In this document: positions 45,222-57,026 of the stretch, in pieces
Layout of the letters: each line of letters begins with the position of its first letter
How positions within the stretch are numbered: the first letter of the stretch is position 1
NCBI RefSeq assembly: GCF_001499995.1
Contig: NZ_LQIU01000004.1
Location: forward strand, 53,108 to 117,107
Reading direction: 5' to 3'
Origin: Mycobacterium sp. IS-1496
Lineage (GTDB): Bacteria > Actinomycetota > Actinomycetes > Mycobacteriales > Mycobacteriaceae
DNA: 64,000 bases
Position numbers and translations under genes: made by a program
The notes under the pieces: model-generated
The model's input: the letters and a program-made list of their open reading frames with translations, nothing else
Database searches by the model: none
What the model was told of the DNA's origin: nothing

Positions 45222-46055
45222 CTAACTTCCCAACTCGATCGGGGCCCCCACCAGGGAGCCGTATTCCGTCCAACTGCCGTCGTAGTTCTTGACGTTCTTG
45301 TGTCCCAACAGTTCCTGCAGGACGAACCACGTGTGTGAGGAACGCTCACCGATGCGGCAGTAGGCGATGGTTTCCTTCTCACCGTCCAGGCCGGCGTCGG
45401 CGTAGATCTTGGCGAGATTTTCATCCGACTTGAAGGTGCCGTCCTCGTTGGCGGCCTTGCTCCACGGCACGTTGATGGCCGTGGGGATGTGGCCGGCGCG
45501 CTGGCTCTGCTCCTGCGGCAGATGCGCCGGGGCGAGGATCTTGCCGGAGAACTCGTCGGGGGAACGCACGTCGACCAGGTTCTTGGCGCCGATCGCGGCG
45601 ATCACCTCGTCGCGGAAAGCCCGGATGGTGTTGTCGGGCTGCTTGGCGGTGTAGCTGGTCGCGGGGCGGTCTGCCGGATCGCTGGACAGCGGACGCCCGT
45701 CGAGCTCCCACTTCTTGCGGCCGCCGTCGAGCAGCTTGACGTTCTCGTGGCCGTACAGCTTGAAGTACCAGTAGGCGTAGGCGGCGAACCAGTTGTTGTT
45801 GCCGCCGTACAGGATGACGGTGTCGTCGTTGCCGATGCCCTTGTCCGACAACAGCTTCGAGAACTGCTGCTGGTCGACGAAGTCACGCTTGACCTGGTCC
45901 TGCAGTTCGGTCTTCCAGTCGAGCCGGACGGCGCCGGGGATGTGTCCGGTGTCGTAGGCCGAGGTGTCCTCGTCGACCTCGACGAACACGGTGTTCGGCG
46001 CGTCGAGATTGCTCTCGGCCCAGTCGGTGGTGACCAGGACGTCGGAGCGAGCCAT
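45222..46055 (-). CDS. cysA2: thiosulfate sulfurtransferase (rhodanese)
   Basis: Two-domain rhodanese of 277 aa. The catalytic persulfide cysteine is Cys233 in IAYCRIGERSSHTWF, in the C-terminal domain; the N-terminal domain is the inactive partner. It transfers sulfur from thiosulfate to an acceptor, and in actinobacteria homologues take part in thiolation and sulfur supply. AAAGGAT precedes the ATG. It corresponds to Rv0815c and is read from the promoter with the polycysteine leader. Confidence 0.94.
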   Translation of the reverse strand: MARSDVLVTTDWAESNLDAPNTVFVEVDEDTSAYDTGHIPGAVRLDWKTELQDQVKRDFVDQQQFSKLLSDKGIGNDDTVILYGGNNNWFAAYAYWYFKLYGHENVKLLDGGRKKWELDGRPLSSDPADRPATSYTAKQPDNTIRAFRDEVIAAIGAKNLVDVRSPDEFSGKILAPAHLPQEQSQRAGHIPTAINVPWSKAANEDGTFKSDENLAKIYADAGLDGEKETIAYCRIGERSSHTWFVLQELLGHKNVKNYDGSWTEYGSLVGAPIELGS

Positions 46056-46084
46056 CGATGATCCTTTCGTTGCTTATTGCGAAG

Positions 46085-46555
46085 TCATGCGGGGGTGGGG
46101 ACCCGGCGGAGCCGGGCGGCGAGCGGGTAGAGCCGGCAGCCAAGGCAGATGCCGAAGGCCGCGTTGAGAAACGCCGCGAACAGGGCGAACGCGGTGAAGA
46201 CCAGACCGACCGCGGACCAGTCCGCGGCGAATCCGATGGTGCCGACGGCGGCGAAGACCAAGCCGACGAGCTGGGCGAACTTCAAGGGGGCCGCCGGTTC
46301 GCGGTCGGTGACCGGGCCGAGGCGGGGCGCGATCAGCCGGCGGAACGCGATGCCGTACGGGTGCTGACGGGGACCGCGCAGGGCGCCGATCGCGAAGACG
46401 ACGCTCTGCGCGCCGAGCAGCACCGCCGCCGCGAGCGGACTCACCGCGGACAGCACCAGCGTCGCGACCAGCACGCCGGTGGTCACCCAGGCGGTGAACC
46501 GGGGACCGCGGACGTCGACCCGGGGGTCCGACGCGGTGTCGGTCGGCGTGGACAT
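46085..46555 (-). CDS. DUF4395 membrane protein
   Basis: A 156-aa membrane protein with about four helices (WVTTGVLVATLVLSAV, AAVLLGAQSVVFAIGAL, FAQLVGLVFAAVGTIGFA, VFTAFALFAAFLNAAFG) and the ICLGCRLYPL motif with two cysteines. DUF4395 proteins are encoded with rhodaneses and may move a sulfur species. ATG 46555 follows AGGAG by 9 nt. It is the first full gene after the polycysteine leader and ends 29 nt before cysA2. Confidence 0.85.
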   Translation of the reverse strand: MSTPTDTASDPRVDVRGPRFTAWVTTGVLVATLVLSAVSPLAAAVLLGAQSVVFAIGALRGPRQHPYGIAFRRLIAPRLGPVTDREPAAPLKFAQLVGLVFAAVGTIGFAADWSAVGLVFTAFALFAAFLNAAFGICLGCRLYPLAARLRRVPTPA

Positions 46556-46646
46556 GTGGTCATACTCCTGTTGCGTTGGATGTCTGGTTGTGGACAGGCC
46601 AGAGCCGCTAGCTCGAGCGAACGCGACCATGGCCGCGCGAGGACGC

Positions 46647-46736
46647 TCAGCTACAACAACAACAGCAACAACCCGCGGTGCGGCACAGATCGACTGCGCG
46701 GCGCTTGGTGAGCATCAGCTCGAGGCGGGCGAACAC
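46647..46736 (-). CDS. leaderless polycysteine leader peptide
   Basis: GTG 46736 reads MFARLELMLTKRRAVDLCRT, then AG and six consecutive cysteine codons (TGT TGC TGT TGT TGT TGT), Ser and stop: 29 aa. A TAAGCT -10 box ends exactly 6 nt before the GTG, so the mRNA is leaderless. Polycysteine leader ORFs ahead of sulfur genes are known in mycobacteria as cysteine-responsive attenuators: stalling at the Cys run when cysteine is scarce opens expression of the operon. It precedes DUF4395-cysA2-sseC by 91 nt. Confidence 0.85.
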   Translation of the reverse strand: MFARLELMLTKRRAVDLCRTAGCCCCCCS

Positions 46737-46742
46737 CCGGCC

Positions 46743-46748
46743 AGCTTA
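46743..46748 (-). promoter_or_regulatory. -10 element of the polycysteine leader operon
   Basis: TAAGCT on the minus strand, 6 nt from the leader GTG. The -35 region overlaps the end of thiX. Confidence 0.6.
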
Positions 46749-46764
46749 CCCAATGACAGGGTGA

Positions 46765-47183
46765 TCAGGCCAACAGTGGCTCCAGCACGGACCGCAGGTC
46801 AGCGACCTTCGGCACGCCCGAGGTGCGGTAGCGCGGACGGCCGTGGGCGTCGAAGATGATCGTGGTCGGCAGCGACAACACCGAAAGCCGCCTGGCCGCT
46901 TCCGGATTGGCGTCCATGTCGATCTCGACGTGCGCGACCTCGGGCAGCTCGCGGCACACCTGGTCGACCACGCGGCGCACGGCGTCGCAGGGCCCGCACC
47001 ACACGGCGCTGAAGTGCAGGACGGTCGGACCCGAGTCGGAGAGGCCGAGCCCGGAGGTGTCGATGTTCGCCGCGGCGGCCTCGCCCTTGAGCAGGCCGGC
47101 GCGCAGGGTGATCAGGCGGCCCACCACGAGCGCGATGCCGAACACCGCGATGAGCACCGCGATCACCACGATCCATGACGAGC

Positions 47184-47187
<4 letters not shown>
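46765..47187 (-). CDS. thiX: membrane-anchored thioredoxin-like protein
   Basis: A 140-aa protein with an N-terminal membrane helix (WIVVIAVLIAVFGIALVV) and a thioredoxin domain with active site Trp63-Cys64-Gly-Pro-Cys67 and a cis-Pro segment SLPTTIIF. The anchor should place the redox site at the membrane, probably facing the periplasm if the helix is N-in. The GTG overlaps the lmeA stop by 4 nt. It corresponds to Rv0816c. Confidence 0.9.
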
Positions 47188-49832
<2,645 letters not shown>

Positions 49833-49845
49833 GATCACTGAACCT

Positions 49846-49863
49846 GTTCACCGCCCGTTAACC
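49846..49863 (+). promoter_or_regulatory. PHO-box-like direct repeat upstream of pstS
   Basis: GTTCACC (49846-49852) and GTTAACC (49857-49863) are direct repeats spaced at 11 nt, the layout of actinobacterial PHO boxes bound by PhoP/RegX3-type regulators. TACGTT at 49895-49900 is a possible -10. This fits induction at low phosphate. Confidence 0.6.
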
Positions 49864-49938
49864 CGCGATAGGCGATCCGTCCACCAGCGCCGCATACGTT
49901 GCGCGTTGAGTTCGAAGCCGTCTACGAAAGTGGGATAA

Positions 49939-51063
49939 GTGAAGCTCAAGAGCATGGGCATGGTGGTGTCCGCCACAGCGATCGCCGCGCTGACGCTGAC
50001 CGCGTGCGGCAGCGACAACAACGCGGGCACCGCCGAAACCACCGGGGCCTCCGGCACCGGTTCGGCCAGCGCCGACTGCGGTGGCAAGAACTCGGTGACC
50101 GCCGAGGGTTCCACCGCCCAGCAGAACGCGATTGCCGTGTTCAACCAGGTGTGGGGCCAGAAGTGCGCGGGCAAGAACCTCTCCTACAACCCGACCGGTT
50201 CCGGCGCCGGCCGCGAGCAGTTCGTCGCGGGCAACGTCGACTTCGCCGGGTCCGACTCGGTGATCAAGGAGGAGCAGGCGCAGCAGGCCGCGGAGCGTTG
50301 CGGCGGCAACCCGGCGTGGAACCTCCCGCTGGTGTTCGGCCCGATCGCGCTCGCCTACAACATCGAGGGCGTCGACGGCCTCGTACTCAACGGCGACACC
50401 CTGGCCAAGATCTTCCAGGGCCAGATCAAGACCTGGAACGATCCGGCCATCGCCGGGCTGAACCAGGGCAAGACCCTGCCCGACACCGCGATCACCCCGA
50501 TCTTCCGCTCGGATTCGTCGGGCACCACCGACAACTTCCAGAAGTACCTGGCCGCGGCCGCCCCGCAGACGTGGACGAAGGGCGACGGCAGCGAATTCCA
50601 GGGTGGCGCGGGCGAGGGCGCCCAGAAGTCGGCGGGCGTCGCGCAGGCCGTGCAGGCGACCCCGGGTTCCATCGGCTACGTCGAGAAGGGCTTCGCCGAT
50701 CAGGCCGGAATCCCCTACGCCCAGATCGACAACGGTGGCGGTCCGGTGGAGTTGACCGACGAGACGGCGGGCAAGGCCATCGACGCCGCGCAGTTCGCCG
50801 GTGAGGGCAACGACCTGGCACTCGACCTCGACTCGCTGTACGGGACCAAGGAAGCCGGGGCGTACCCGCTGGTGCTGGCCACCTACGAGATCGTCTGCTC
50901 CAACGGCTACGACGCCGAGACGGCCGCCGCGGTGAAGTCCTTCCTCACCGTGGCCGCCAACGACGCGCAGGGCGGCCTGTCCGCCGCCGGCTACGTCCCG
51001 CTACCCGACCGCTTCAAGGAGCGGCTGCTGGGATCCATCGAGGCCATCGGCTCGACTGCCTGA
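49939..51063 (+). CDS. pstS: phosphate ABC transporter substrate-binding lipoprotein
   Basis: A 374-aa phosphate-binding lipoprotein anchored outside the membrane. The lipobox is LTLTAC with Cys23, followed by a Gly/Ser/Thr linker. The phosphate-binding loops are AEGSTAQQNAI, GSGAGREQFVAG and FRSDSSGTTDNFQKYL. It is the first gene of pstS-pstC-pstA-pstB. The GTG start has only a weak ribosome site (GTGGGATAA). Confidence 0.95.
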   Translation: MKLKSMGMVVSATAIAALTLTACGSDNNAGTAETTGASGTGSASADCGGKNSVTAEGSTAQQNAIAVFNQVWGQKCAGKNLSYNPTGSGAGREQFVAGNVDFAGSDSVIKEEQAQQAAERCGGNPAWNLPLVFGPIALAYNIEGVDGLVLNGDTLAKIFQGQIKTWNDPAIAGLNQGKTLPDTAITPIFRSDSSGTTDNFQKYLAAAAPQTWTKGDGSEFQGGAGEGAQKSAGVAQAVQATPGSIGYVEKGFADQAGIPYAQIDNGGGPVELTDETAGKAIDAAQFAGEGNDLALDLDSLYGTKEAGAYPLVLATYEIVCSNGYDAETAAAVKSFLTVAANDAQGGLSAAGYVPLPDRFKERLLGSIEAIGSTA

Positions 51064-51112
51064 CCCTGGTGGCGCCGCGACACGAACACGGTGAGGATGG
51101 AATGCGAATCCG

Positions 51113-52162
51113 ATGACCGACAGGCTGGATGTGACATATCCGAATCCCACGGAACGGGGATCGGGCGAGGCCGTGGCCGCGCCCTTCCCCGAACCGGAAC
51201 CCATCTCCACCGACCCGTCGCGCCACGCCAAGGTGAGGTTCGGCGACCGGGTCTTCCGCGGACTCGCGGAAGGCTCCGGCGTCCTGATCGTCGCCATCAT
51301 CGTGGCGATCGGGCTCTTCCTGCTGTGGCGCGCGGTTCCCGCGCTGTCACGCAACGAGGCGAACTTCTTCCTCTACGGCGGTAACTGGGTCACCACCGAC
51401 ACGTCGGCGATGCAGTTCGGCATCCTCGACCTGCTTCAGGTGACCGTGTTCGTGTCGGTGTTCGCACTGGTGCTGGCGATGCCCGTGGCGCTGGGCATCG
51501 CCATCTACCTGACCAACTACGCCCCGAAACGGGTGGTCGGCCCGCTGGGGTACATGGTCGACCTGCTGGCCGCGGTGCCGTCGATCATCTACGGCGTGTG
51601 GGGCCTGTACGTGCTGGCCCCGGCGATCAAACCGTTCGCGGTATGGCTCAACGACAGCCTCGGGTGGCTGTTCCTGTTCCAGACCGGCAACGCGTCGGTG
51701 GCCGGCGGTGGCACGATCTTCACCGCAGGCATCGTGCTGGCGGTGATGATTCTGCCGATCATCACCGCGGTCACCCGCGAGGTGTTCGTCCAGACGCCGC
51801 GCGGCCAGATCGAGGCGGCGCTCGCACTGGGCGCCACCCGTTGGGAAGTGGTCCGCACGACGGTGCTGCCGTTCGGCATGTCCGGCTACATCAGCGGCGC
51901 GATGCTCGGTCTGGGCCGCGCGCTCGGTGAGACCATCGCGCTGCTGATCATCCTGCGCGGCACCCAGCAGGCGTTCGGCTGGTCGCTGTTCGACGCCGGC
52001 TACACGTTCGCGAGCAAGATCGCCGCCGCGGCAAGCGAATTCAACGACCAGTACAAGGCGGGCGCCTACATCGCCGCCGGGCTGGTGCTGTTCATCCTGA
52101 CGTTCGTGGTGAACTCGCTGGCCCGCGCCGCGGTCTCCGGAAAGGATCGGTCCGCTTCATGA
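51113..52162 (+). CDS. pstC: phosphate ABC transporter permease PstC
   Basis: Membrane permease of 349 aa with about six helices after a hydrophilic N-terminus of some 45 residues. The EAA loop for the ATPase reads EAALALGATRWEVVRTTVLP near residues 227-246. It pairs with PstA. Its TGA overlaps the pstA ATG. Confidence 0.95.
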   Translation: MTDRLDVTYPNPTERGSGEAVAAPFPEPEPISTDPSRHAKVRFGDRVFRGLAEGSGVLIVAIIVAIGLFLLWRAVPALSRNEANFFLYGGNWVTTDTSAMQFGILDLLQVTVFVSVFALVLAMPVALGIAIYLTNYAPKRVVGPLGYMVDLLAAVPSIIYGVWGLYVLAPAIKPFAVWLNDSLGWLFLFQTGNASVAGGGTIFTAGIVLAVMILPIITAVTREVFVQTPRGQIEAALALGATRWEVVRTTVLPFGMSGYISGAMLGLGRALGETIALLIILRGTQQAFGWSLFDAGYTFASKIAAAASEFNDQYKAGAYIAAGLVLFILTFVVNSLARAAVSGKDRSAS

Positions 52163-53091
52163 CCACGCCCGCTACCCCCGCGGCCACCCTGGACCGGCCC
52201 GTCAAGGTCCCCACCTTCCAAGGGGTCAGCACGCGTCGCAAGATCACCAACAGCGTCGCCACCGTCCTGGTGACCGCCTCCGTGGTGGTCGCGATCGTGC
52301 CGCTGCTGTGGGTGTTGTTCACGGTCGTGGCGAAGGGCATCGGTGCGGTGACCTCGTCGACGTGGTGGACGAACTCGCAGGCCGGGATGACGGCGTTCCA
52401 GGCGGGCGGTGGCGCCTACCACGCGATCGTCGGCACCGTCCTGCAGGCGCTGGTGTGCGCGGTGATCTCCATCCCTGTAGGGGTGTTCGTCGGCATCTAT
52501 CTGGTCGAGTACGGCGGCGGCACCCGCCTGGGCAAGGTCACCACCTTCATGGTCGACATCCTCACCGGGGTGCCCTCGATCGTGGCGGCGCTCTTCATCT
52601 ACGCGCTGTGGGTGGCGACGCTGGGCTTCGAACGGTCGGGTTTCGCGGTGTCACTCGCGCTGGTGCTGCTCATGATCCCGGTGATCGTGCGCTCGACCGA
52701 GGAGATGCTGCGGGTCGTGCCGATGGATCTGCGCGAAGCGAGTTACGCACTGGGCGTGCCGAAGTGGAAGACCATCTCGGCGATCGTGATCCCGACCGCG
52801 CTGTCGGGCATCGTGACCGGCATCATGCTGGCGTTGGCCCGCGTGATGGGTGAGACGGCGCCGCTGCTCATCCTGGTCGGCTACGCCCAGGCCATGAACT
52901 TCGACATGTTCGGCGGCTTCATGGGATCGCTGCCCGGCATGATGTACGACCAGACCTCGGCCGGCGCCGGTGCGAATCCGGTTCCCACCGACCGCCTCTG
53001 GGGTGCGGCGTTCACCCTCGTCGTCCTCATCGCGCTGCTCAACGTCGGCGCGCGTTATCTCGCCAAATTCTTCGCCCCTAAAAAGGTCTGA
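52159..53091 (+). CDS. pstA: phosphate ABC transporter permease PstA
   Basis: Membrane permease of 310 aa with six helices. The EAA loop reads REASYALGVPKWKTISAIVI near residues 192-211. The ATG at 52159 overlaps the pstC stop by 4 nt. It forms the channel with PstC. Confidence 0.95.
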   Translation: MTTPATPAATLDRPVKVPTFQGVSTRRKITNSVATVLVTASVVVAIVPLLWVLFTVVAKGIGAVTSSTWWTNSQAGMTAFQAGGGAYHAIVGTVLQALVCAVISIPVGVFVGIYLVEYGGGTRLGKVTTFMVDILTGVPSIVAALFIYALWVATLGFERSGFAVSLALVLLMIPVIVRSTEEMLRVVPMDLREASYALGVPKWKTISAIVIPTALSGIVTGIMLALARVMGETAPLLILVGYAQAMNFDMFGGFMGSLPGMMYDQTSAGAGANPVPTDRLWGAAFTLVVLIALLNVGARYLAKFFAPKKV

Positions 53092-53113
53092 GCAGGTTTA
53101 GGAGAAAACCACC

Positions 53114-53890
53114 ATGGCCAAGCGTCTGGACCTCAAGGACGTCAACATCTTCTACGGCGCGTTCCACGCGGTCGCCGACGTCTCGATGTCGGTGCCGCCG
53201 CGCAGCGTCACCGCGTTCATCGGCCCGTCGGGCTGCGGCAAGTCCACCGTGCTGCGCACGCTCAACCGTATGCACGAGGTCATTCCCGGTGCGTACGTGA
53301 AGGGTTCGGTGCTGCTCGACGGCGAGGACATCTACGGCGCCGGCGTCGACCCGGTGGGCGTGCGCAAGACCATCGGCATGGTGTTCCAGCGTCCGAATCC
53401 GTTCCCCACCATGTCTATTCGCGACAACGTGGTGGCCGGGCTCAAACTGCAGGGGGTGCGCAACCGCAAGACGCTCGACGAGGTCGCCGAGCGCTCCCTG
53501 CGGGGCGCCAACCTGTGGAACGAGGTCAAGGACCGCCTCGACAAACCGGGCGGCGGGTTGTCGGGCGGTCAGCAGCAGCGGCTGTGCATCGCCCGTGCCA
53601 TCGCGGTGCAGCCCGACGTGTTGCTGATGGACGAGCCGTGTTCGGCCCTCGACCCGATCTCGACGCTGGCGATCGAGGACCTGATCGCGGAGCTCAAGCA
53701 GGATTTCACCATCGTCATCGTCACCCACAACATGCAGCAGGCGGCGCGGGTGAGCGATCAGACGGCGTTCTTCAACCTCGAGGCCACCGGTAGGCCCGGC
53801 CGGCTCATCGAGATCGACGACACCGAGAAGATCTTCTCCAACCCGCGGCAGAAGGCAACCGAGGATTACATCTCCGGCCGCTTCGGCTGA
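53114..53890 (+). CDS. pstB: phosphate ABC transporter ATPase PstB (PhoT)
   Basis: ABC ATPase of 258 aa. Walker [10 protein letters not shown] is at residues 37-45, the signature [15 protein letters not shown] near 152 and Walker [13 protein letters not shown] near 172. AGGAGA lies 8 nt before the ATG. It powers phosphate uptake through PstC/PstA. It corresponds to Rv0820 phoT. Confidence 0.96.
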   Translation: MAKRLDLKDVNIFYGAFHAVADVSMSVPPRSVTAFIGPSGCGKSTVLRTLNRMHEVIPGAYVKGSVLLDGEDIYGAGVDPVGVRKTIGMVFQRPNPFPTMSIRDNVVAGLKLQGVRNRKTLDEVAERSLRGANLWNEVKDRLDKPGGGLSGGQQQRLCIARAIAVQPDVLLMDEPCSALDPISTLAIEDLIAELKQDFTIVIVTHNMQQAARVSDQTAFFNLEATGRPGRLIEIDDTEKIFSNPRQKATEDYISGRFG

Positions 53891-53901
53891 GCCGTCTCAC
53901 A

Positions 53902-53931
53902 CGAAAGGCCCCGCCGCGGCGGGGCCTTTCG
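53902..53931. terminator. perfect palindromic bidirectional terminator
   Basis: A 30-bp perfect palindrome with arms CGAAAGGCCCCGCCG and CGGCGGGGCCTTTCG. It lies between the convergent stops of pstB and phoU and would end with a short T run in either direction. Confidence 0.92.
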
Positions 53932-53944
53932 ACGTATGTGCGAC

Positions 53945-54613
53945 TCAGCGCGGCGTCGGGATGACCTCTTCGGTCGGGTACGCGCCGGTGACCTGGAAGA
54001 TGACGCGGCGCGCCACCTCGACGGCGTGATCGGCGAAGCGCTCGTAGAACCGGCTCAGCAGCGTCACGTCGACGGCCGCGGTCACACCGTGCTTCCACTC
54101 CCGGTCCATCAAAACGGTGAACAGGTGACGGTGCAGATCGTCCATCGCATCGTCTTCCTCCTGGATGCGGGCCGCCTTCTCGGGATCCCGCGTCTCCAGC
54201 ACCTCCTGCGCGGCGTTGCCGAGTTCGACCGCGACGCGGCCCATCTCGGCGAAGTAGCCGTTGACCTCCTCGGGGAGCACGTGCTGCGGATGACGGCGCC
54301 GCGCGATCTTGGCGACGTGGAGCGCCAACGCGCCCATCCGGTCCACGTCGGCGACGATCTGGATGGAACTGACCACGGCGCGCAGATCCCCCGCGACGGG
54401 AGCCTGCAGCGCCAGCAGCACGAACGCGGCCTCCTCGGCGCGGGCGCTCATGGTGGCGATCTGATCGTGGTCGGAGATGACTTGTTCGGCCAGAACCAGG
54501 TCGGCCTGCAGCAGTGCCTGTGTCGCGCGCTCCATCGCTCCGCCGGCCAGGCCGCACATCTCACCCAGCTGATCGGTGAGGGCCCCTAGTTGCTCGTGGT
54601 ACGCGGTTCGCAT
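53945..54613 (-). CDS. phoU: phosphate regulatory protein PhoU (PhoY2)
   Basis: A 222-aa helical protein made of two similar three-helix bundles with acidic metal motifs such as [17 protein letters not shown] and [17 protein letters not shown] (E/DxxxD patterns). It links Pst activity to the SenX3-RegX3 two-component system in mycobacteria. TAGTCT (54620-54625) lies exactly 6 nt before the ATG, a leaderless arrangement. It corresponds to Rv0821c. Confidence 0.94.
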   Translation of the reverse strand: MRTAYHEQLGALTDQLGEMCGLAGGAMERATQALLQADLVLAEQVISDHDQIATMSARAEEAAFVLLALQAPVAGDLRAVVSSIQIVADVDRMGALALHVAKIARRRHPQHVLPEEVNGYFAEMGRVAVELGNAAQEVLETRDPEKAARIQEEDDAMDDLHRHLFTVLMDREWKHGVTAAVDVTLLSRFYERFADHAVEVARRVIFQVTGAYPTEEVIPTPR

Positions 54614-54703
54614 GTGTCCAGACTAGAGGTCACAGGAGGCATCGTCACGGAGCCGCGGGTGAACTGACGGTGAATGCCACCTGCCCGAACGCTTCCGGGC
54701 GGG

Positions 54704-56848
54704 CTATTCGCAGCTGGTGTCGGCGGCGTTGGTGACGTTGAGATCCTCGGGCAGGGGAGCCGGCGTGCTGCCGGTGTCGTGTAACACGTTCACCTGGACG
54801 GGCGAGCCGCTGGGGGTCGGGGCGCCGACGGTGTCGAAGTCGCTGCCCAACACCACCTGGACGATGTCGCCCATGCCGCCGACCCGTTCGATGGTGGGGT
54901 TGGCGAACGACGACGCGACCGTGGCCGCCGCCTGCTCGTTGCCGGGGGAGAAGAACACCGTCGTCGCGGTCATCGCGCTGGGGTAGTCATCGGGCGTGGT
55001 GACGTTGAAGCCGTACTCCTGCAGCGCTCCGGCGGTGGTCGCGCCCAGGCCGGTCTGCCCGGTCGAGTTCGACACCTGCACAGTGACGTCCTGCGGTTCG
55101 GTGGTGACGGCGTTGACCAGTTCGGCGTTCGGCTGGTCGTCGGATCCGGCCGCCTCGGCCTCCGGATCCGCCGTCGTCGACTCCGGGGTGCCCGGCACCG
55201 GGGTGTTGTCCGCGTTCTTCTCCCCGGGCAGGGGGGCGTCGTTGATGATCGCGGTGAACAGCGCGTTCATATCGTCGGTGCGGGGTGTCTCGTTGCCGTA
55301 CTCGTCGGCGTAGCCGGTGGTCGGCACGGTGACGAAGCTGATCCGTCCCGCGGTCACCCCCTGGATCGACTGGCCCAGCGTCACCAGGTCGCGGGTGTCG
55401 ATGTTGTCGACGTAGCTGTCGTCGATGAACATGTTGACCACGTTGTTGAGCTTGGACAGCGAGAAGAACACTTCCTTGGAGATGAGCGAACGCAGCAGCG
55501 ACGACAGGAACCGCTGCTGGCGCTTGATGCGGCCGTAGTCGCCGTTGATCTCGGTGGTGACCTGTCGGGCGCGCACGTAGTTGAGCGCGGTGTGCCCGTC
55601 GACCATCTGGCGGCCGGCGACCGGCAGCACCGTGCCGAGTTCGTAGTCCTCCAACGGTTCGGTGCTGCAGACCTCGACACCGCCCAGCGCGTCGACCATC
55701 TTGGAGAACCCCGCGAAGTCGACGGCCATGAAGCGGTTCACCGACAGACCGGAGAGCTTCTGCACGACCTTGACCAGACACTTCGGCCCGCCGACCGCGT
55801 ACGCCGAGTTGAGCTTGTACTCGGTGTAGACCGTTTCCTGCCCGTACATCGGCGACTCCGGGTCCTCGATCGGACCGTACGCGCCCGTCTCCGGATTCCA
55901 GGGCTCGCACTCCATCGGATCGATGGACAGGTCGCGGGGAAAGGACACCGCCACGACGCGTTTCCGGTTGGCCGGGATGTTGACCAGCATGACGGTGTCC
56001 GACCTGGCGCCTGCGGCGTCGTCGGTGGTGCCCGCGCCCATGCCGCTGTTGTCGCCGATGCGGCTGTCCACACCCACGATCAGGAAGTTCTCGTCACCGA
56101 ACTGGGCGTTCGGATCGACGATGTCGCGGCTGTCCTGATCCAGCGCCGACACCCGGTTCATCAGGTTGTTCTTCGACGACTGCCACTGCCAGGCGCCGCC
56201 GGTGAGCACCAGCGCGAGCACCGCGAGCAGTGCGGCCGCGGCACGTCCGGCCAGGATGATCCGGCGGCGCCGGTGCGGTTCGTCCTGAGCGACCGCCGTT
56301 CCGCCGCCGCCGATGCGGTACGGCGGCACCCGGTCACCCGGATCCGCGGCCAGGACGGGCAGGTGGTCGGCATACGCGCCGGTCGCCGCGGGGATGATCT
56401 CGGTGTCCTGGCGGTCCGGGTCGGCCGGCTCGCGGACGGGTTCGCGGATCGCCTCGATGATCTCGGTTTCTGCGGCGGGCGGCTCCGGCTCCGGTTCGGG
56501 TTCGGGCTCCGGTTCGGGCTCGGCGCGCCTGCGCTTGGGCGTGATCTCCGCCGGCGCCGTGCCGTCGCCGTTGAGCTTGGCGATCAGGTCGGCGACGGTC
56601 ACCACACCCTCGGTGTGGCTGCCACCTGGCTCTCCGGACTCGTCGGTCTTTTCGGGCACGTCGACGTCGGCATCCGGTTCCGGTTGCGCGCGTCTGAGGG
56701 GTTCACTGCGTTCCCACGGCGCGGCACCCGCCGATCGCCGGTTGGATCGGGTAAGCCATTGGTTGTCCCAGTCGGACCGTGGCTCGCGGGGACGCCGAGG
56801 GTCGGGAGTGGCATCAGCACCGTGGCTGTCGCCGTCACTCATCTCCAA
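54704..56848 (-). CDS. LytR-CpsA-Psr family cell-wall ligase
   Basis: A 714-aa membrane protein. Residues 1-195 are cytosolic, low in complexity, with an alternating Glu-Pro run at about 110-123. One helix spans about 197-220. The LCP domain follows (about 250-430) with FLIVGVDSRIGDN, RSDTVMLVNI, SFPRDL and YNYVRARQ-like NYVRARQV; these bind polyprenyl phosphate and catalyse transfer of arabinogalactan-type polymers to peptidoglycan in Lcp homologues. A LytR_C domain (about 585-670) ends the protein. It corresponds to Rv0822c. ATG 56842 is an alternative start. Confidence 0.9.
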   Translation of the reverse strand: MEMSDGDSHGADATPDPRRPREPRSDWDNQWLTRSNRRSAGAAPWERSEPLRRAQPEPDADVDVPEKTDESGEPGGSHTEGVVTVADLIAKLNGDGTAPAEITPKRRRAEPEPEPEPEPEPEPPAAETEIIEAIREPVREPADPDRQDTEIIPAATGAYADHLPVLAADPGDRVPPYRIGGGGTAVAQDEPHRRRRIILAGRAAAALLAVLALVLTGGAWQWQSSKNNLMNRVSALDQDSRDIVDPNAQFGDENFLIVGVDSRIGDNSGMGAGTTDDAAGARSDTVMLVNIPANRKRVVAVSFPRDLSIDPMECEPWNPETGAYGPIEDPESPMYGQETVYTEYKLNSAYAVGGPKCLVKVVQKLSGLSVNRFMAVDFAGFSKMVDALGGVEVCSTEPLEDYELGTVLPVAGRQMVDGHTALNYVRARQVTTEINGDYGRIKRQQRFLSSLLRSLISKEVFFSLSKLNNVVNMFIDDSYVDNIDTRDLVTLGQSIQGVTAGRISFVTVPTTGYADEYGNETPRTDDMNALFTAIINDAPLPGEKNADNTPVPGTPESTTADPEAEAAGSDDQPNAELVNAVTTEPQDVTVQVSNSTGQTGLGATTAGALQEYGFNVTTPDDYPSAMTATTVFFSPGNEQAAATVASSFANPTIERVGGMGDIVQVVLGSDFDTVGAPTPSGSPVQVNVLHDTGSTPAPLPEDLNVTNAADTSCE

Positions 56849-57026
56849 CCGGCCTCCGACTTCGCGTGGTGCGCGCCGAGAACGCGCGCGGGCTCACTGT
56901 CTTGTAGCAGCGCATCGAGAACTCCGCCACCGGAGCCGGGCTGCAGCGAGAACCACATCGTAACGAGCAATCCTGTGAGGCATCCAGCCGGAGAACGTCT
57001 CGAGAACGTCTCGGTATCGCTACTGG

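Noticed and set aside
56470..56530. Glu-Pro codon repeat in the LCP gene considered as a DNA repeat element
   Set aside because: It is in frame, encodes a typical low-complexity cytosolic linker and has no copies elsewhere in the window.
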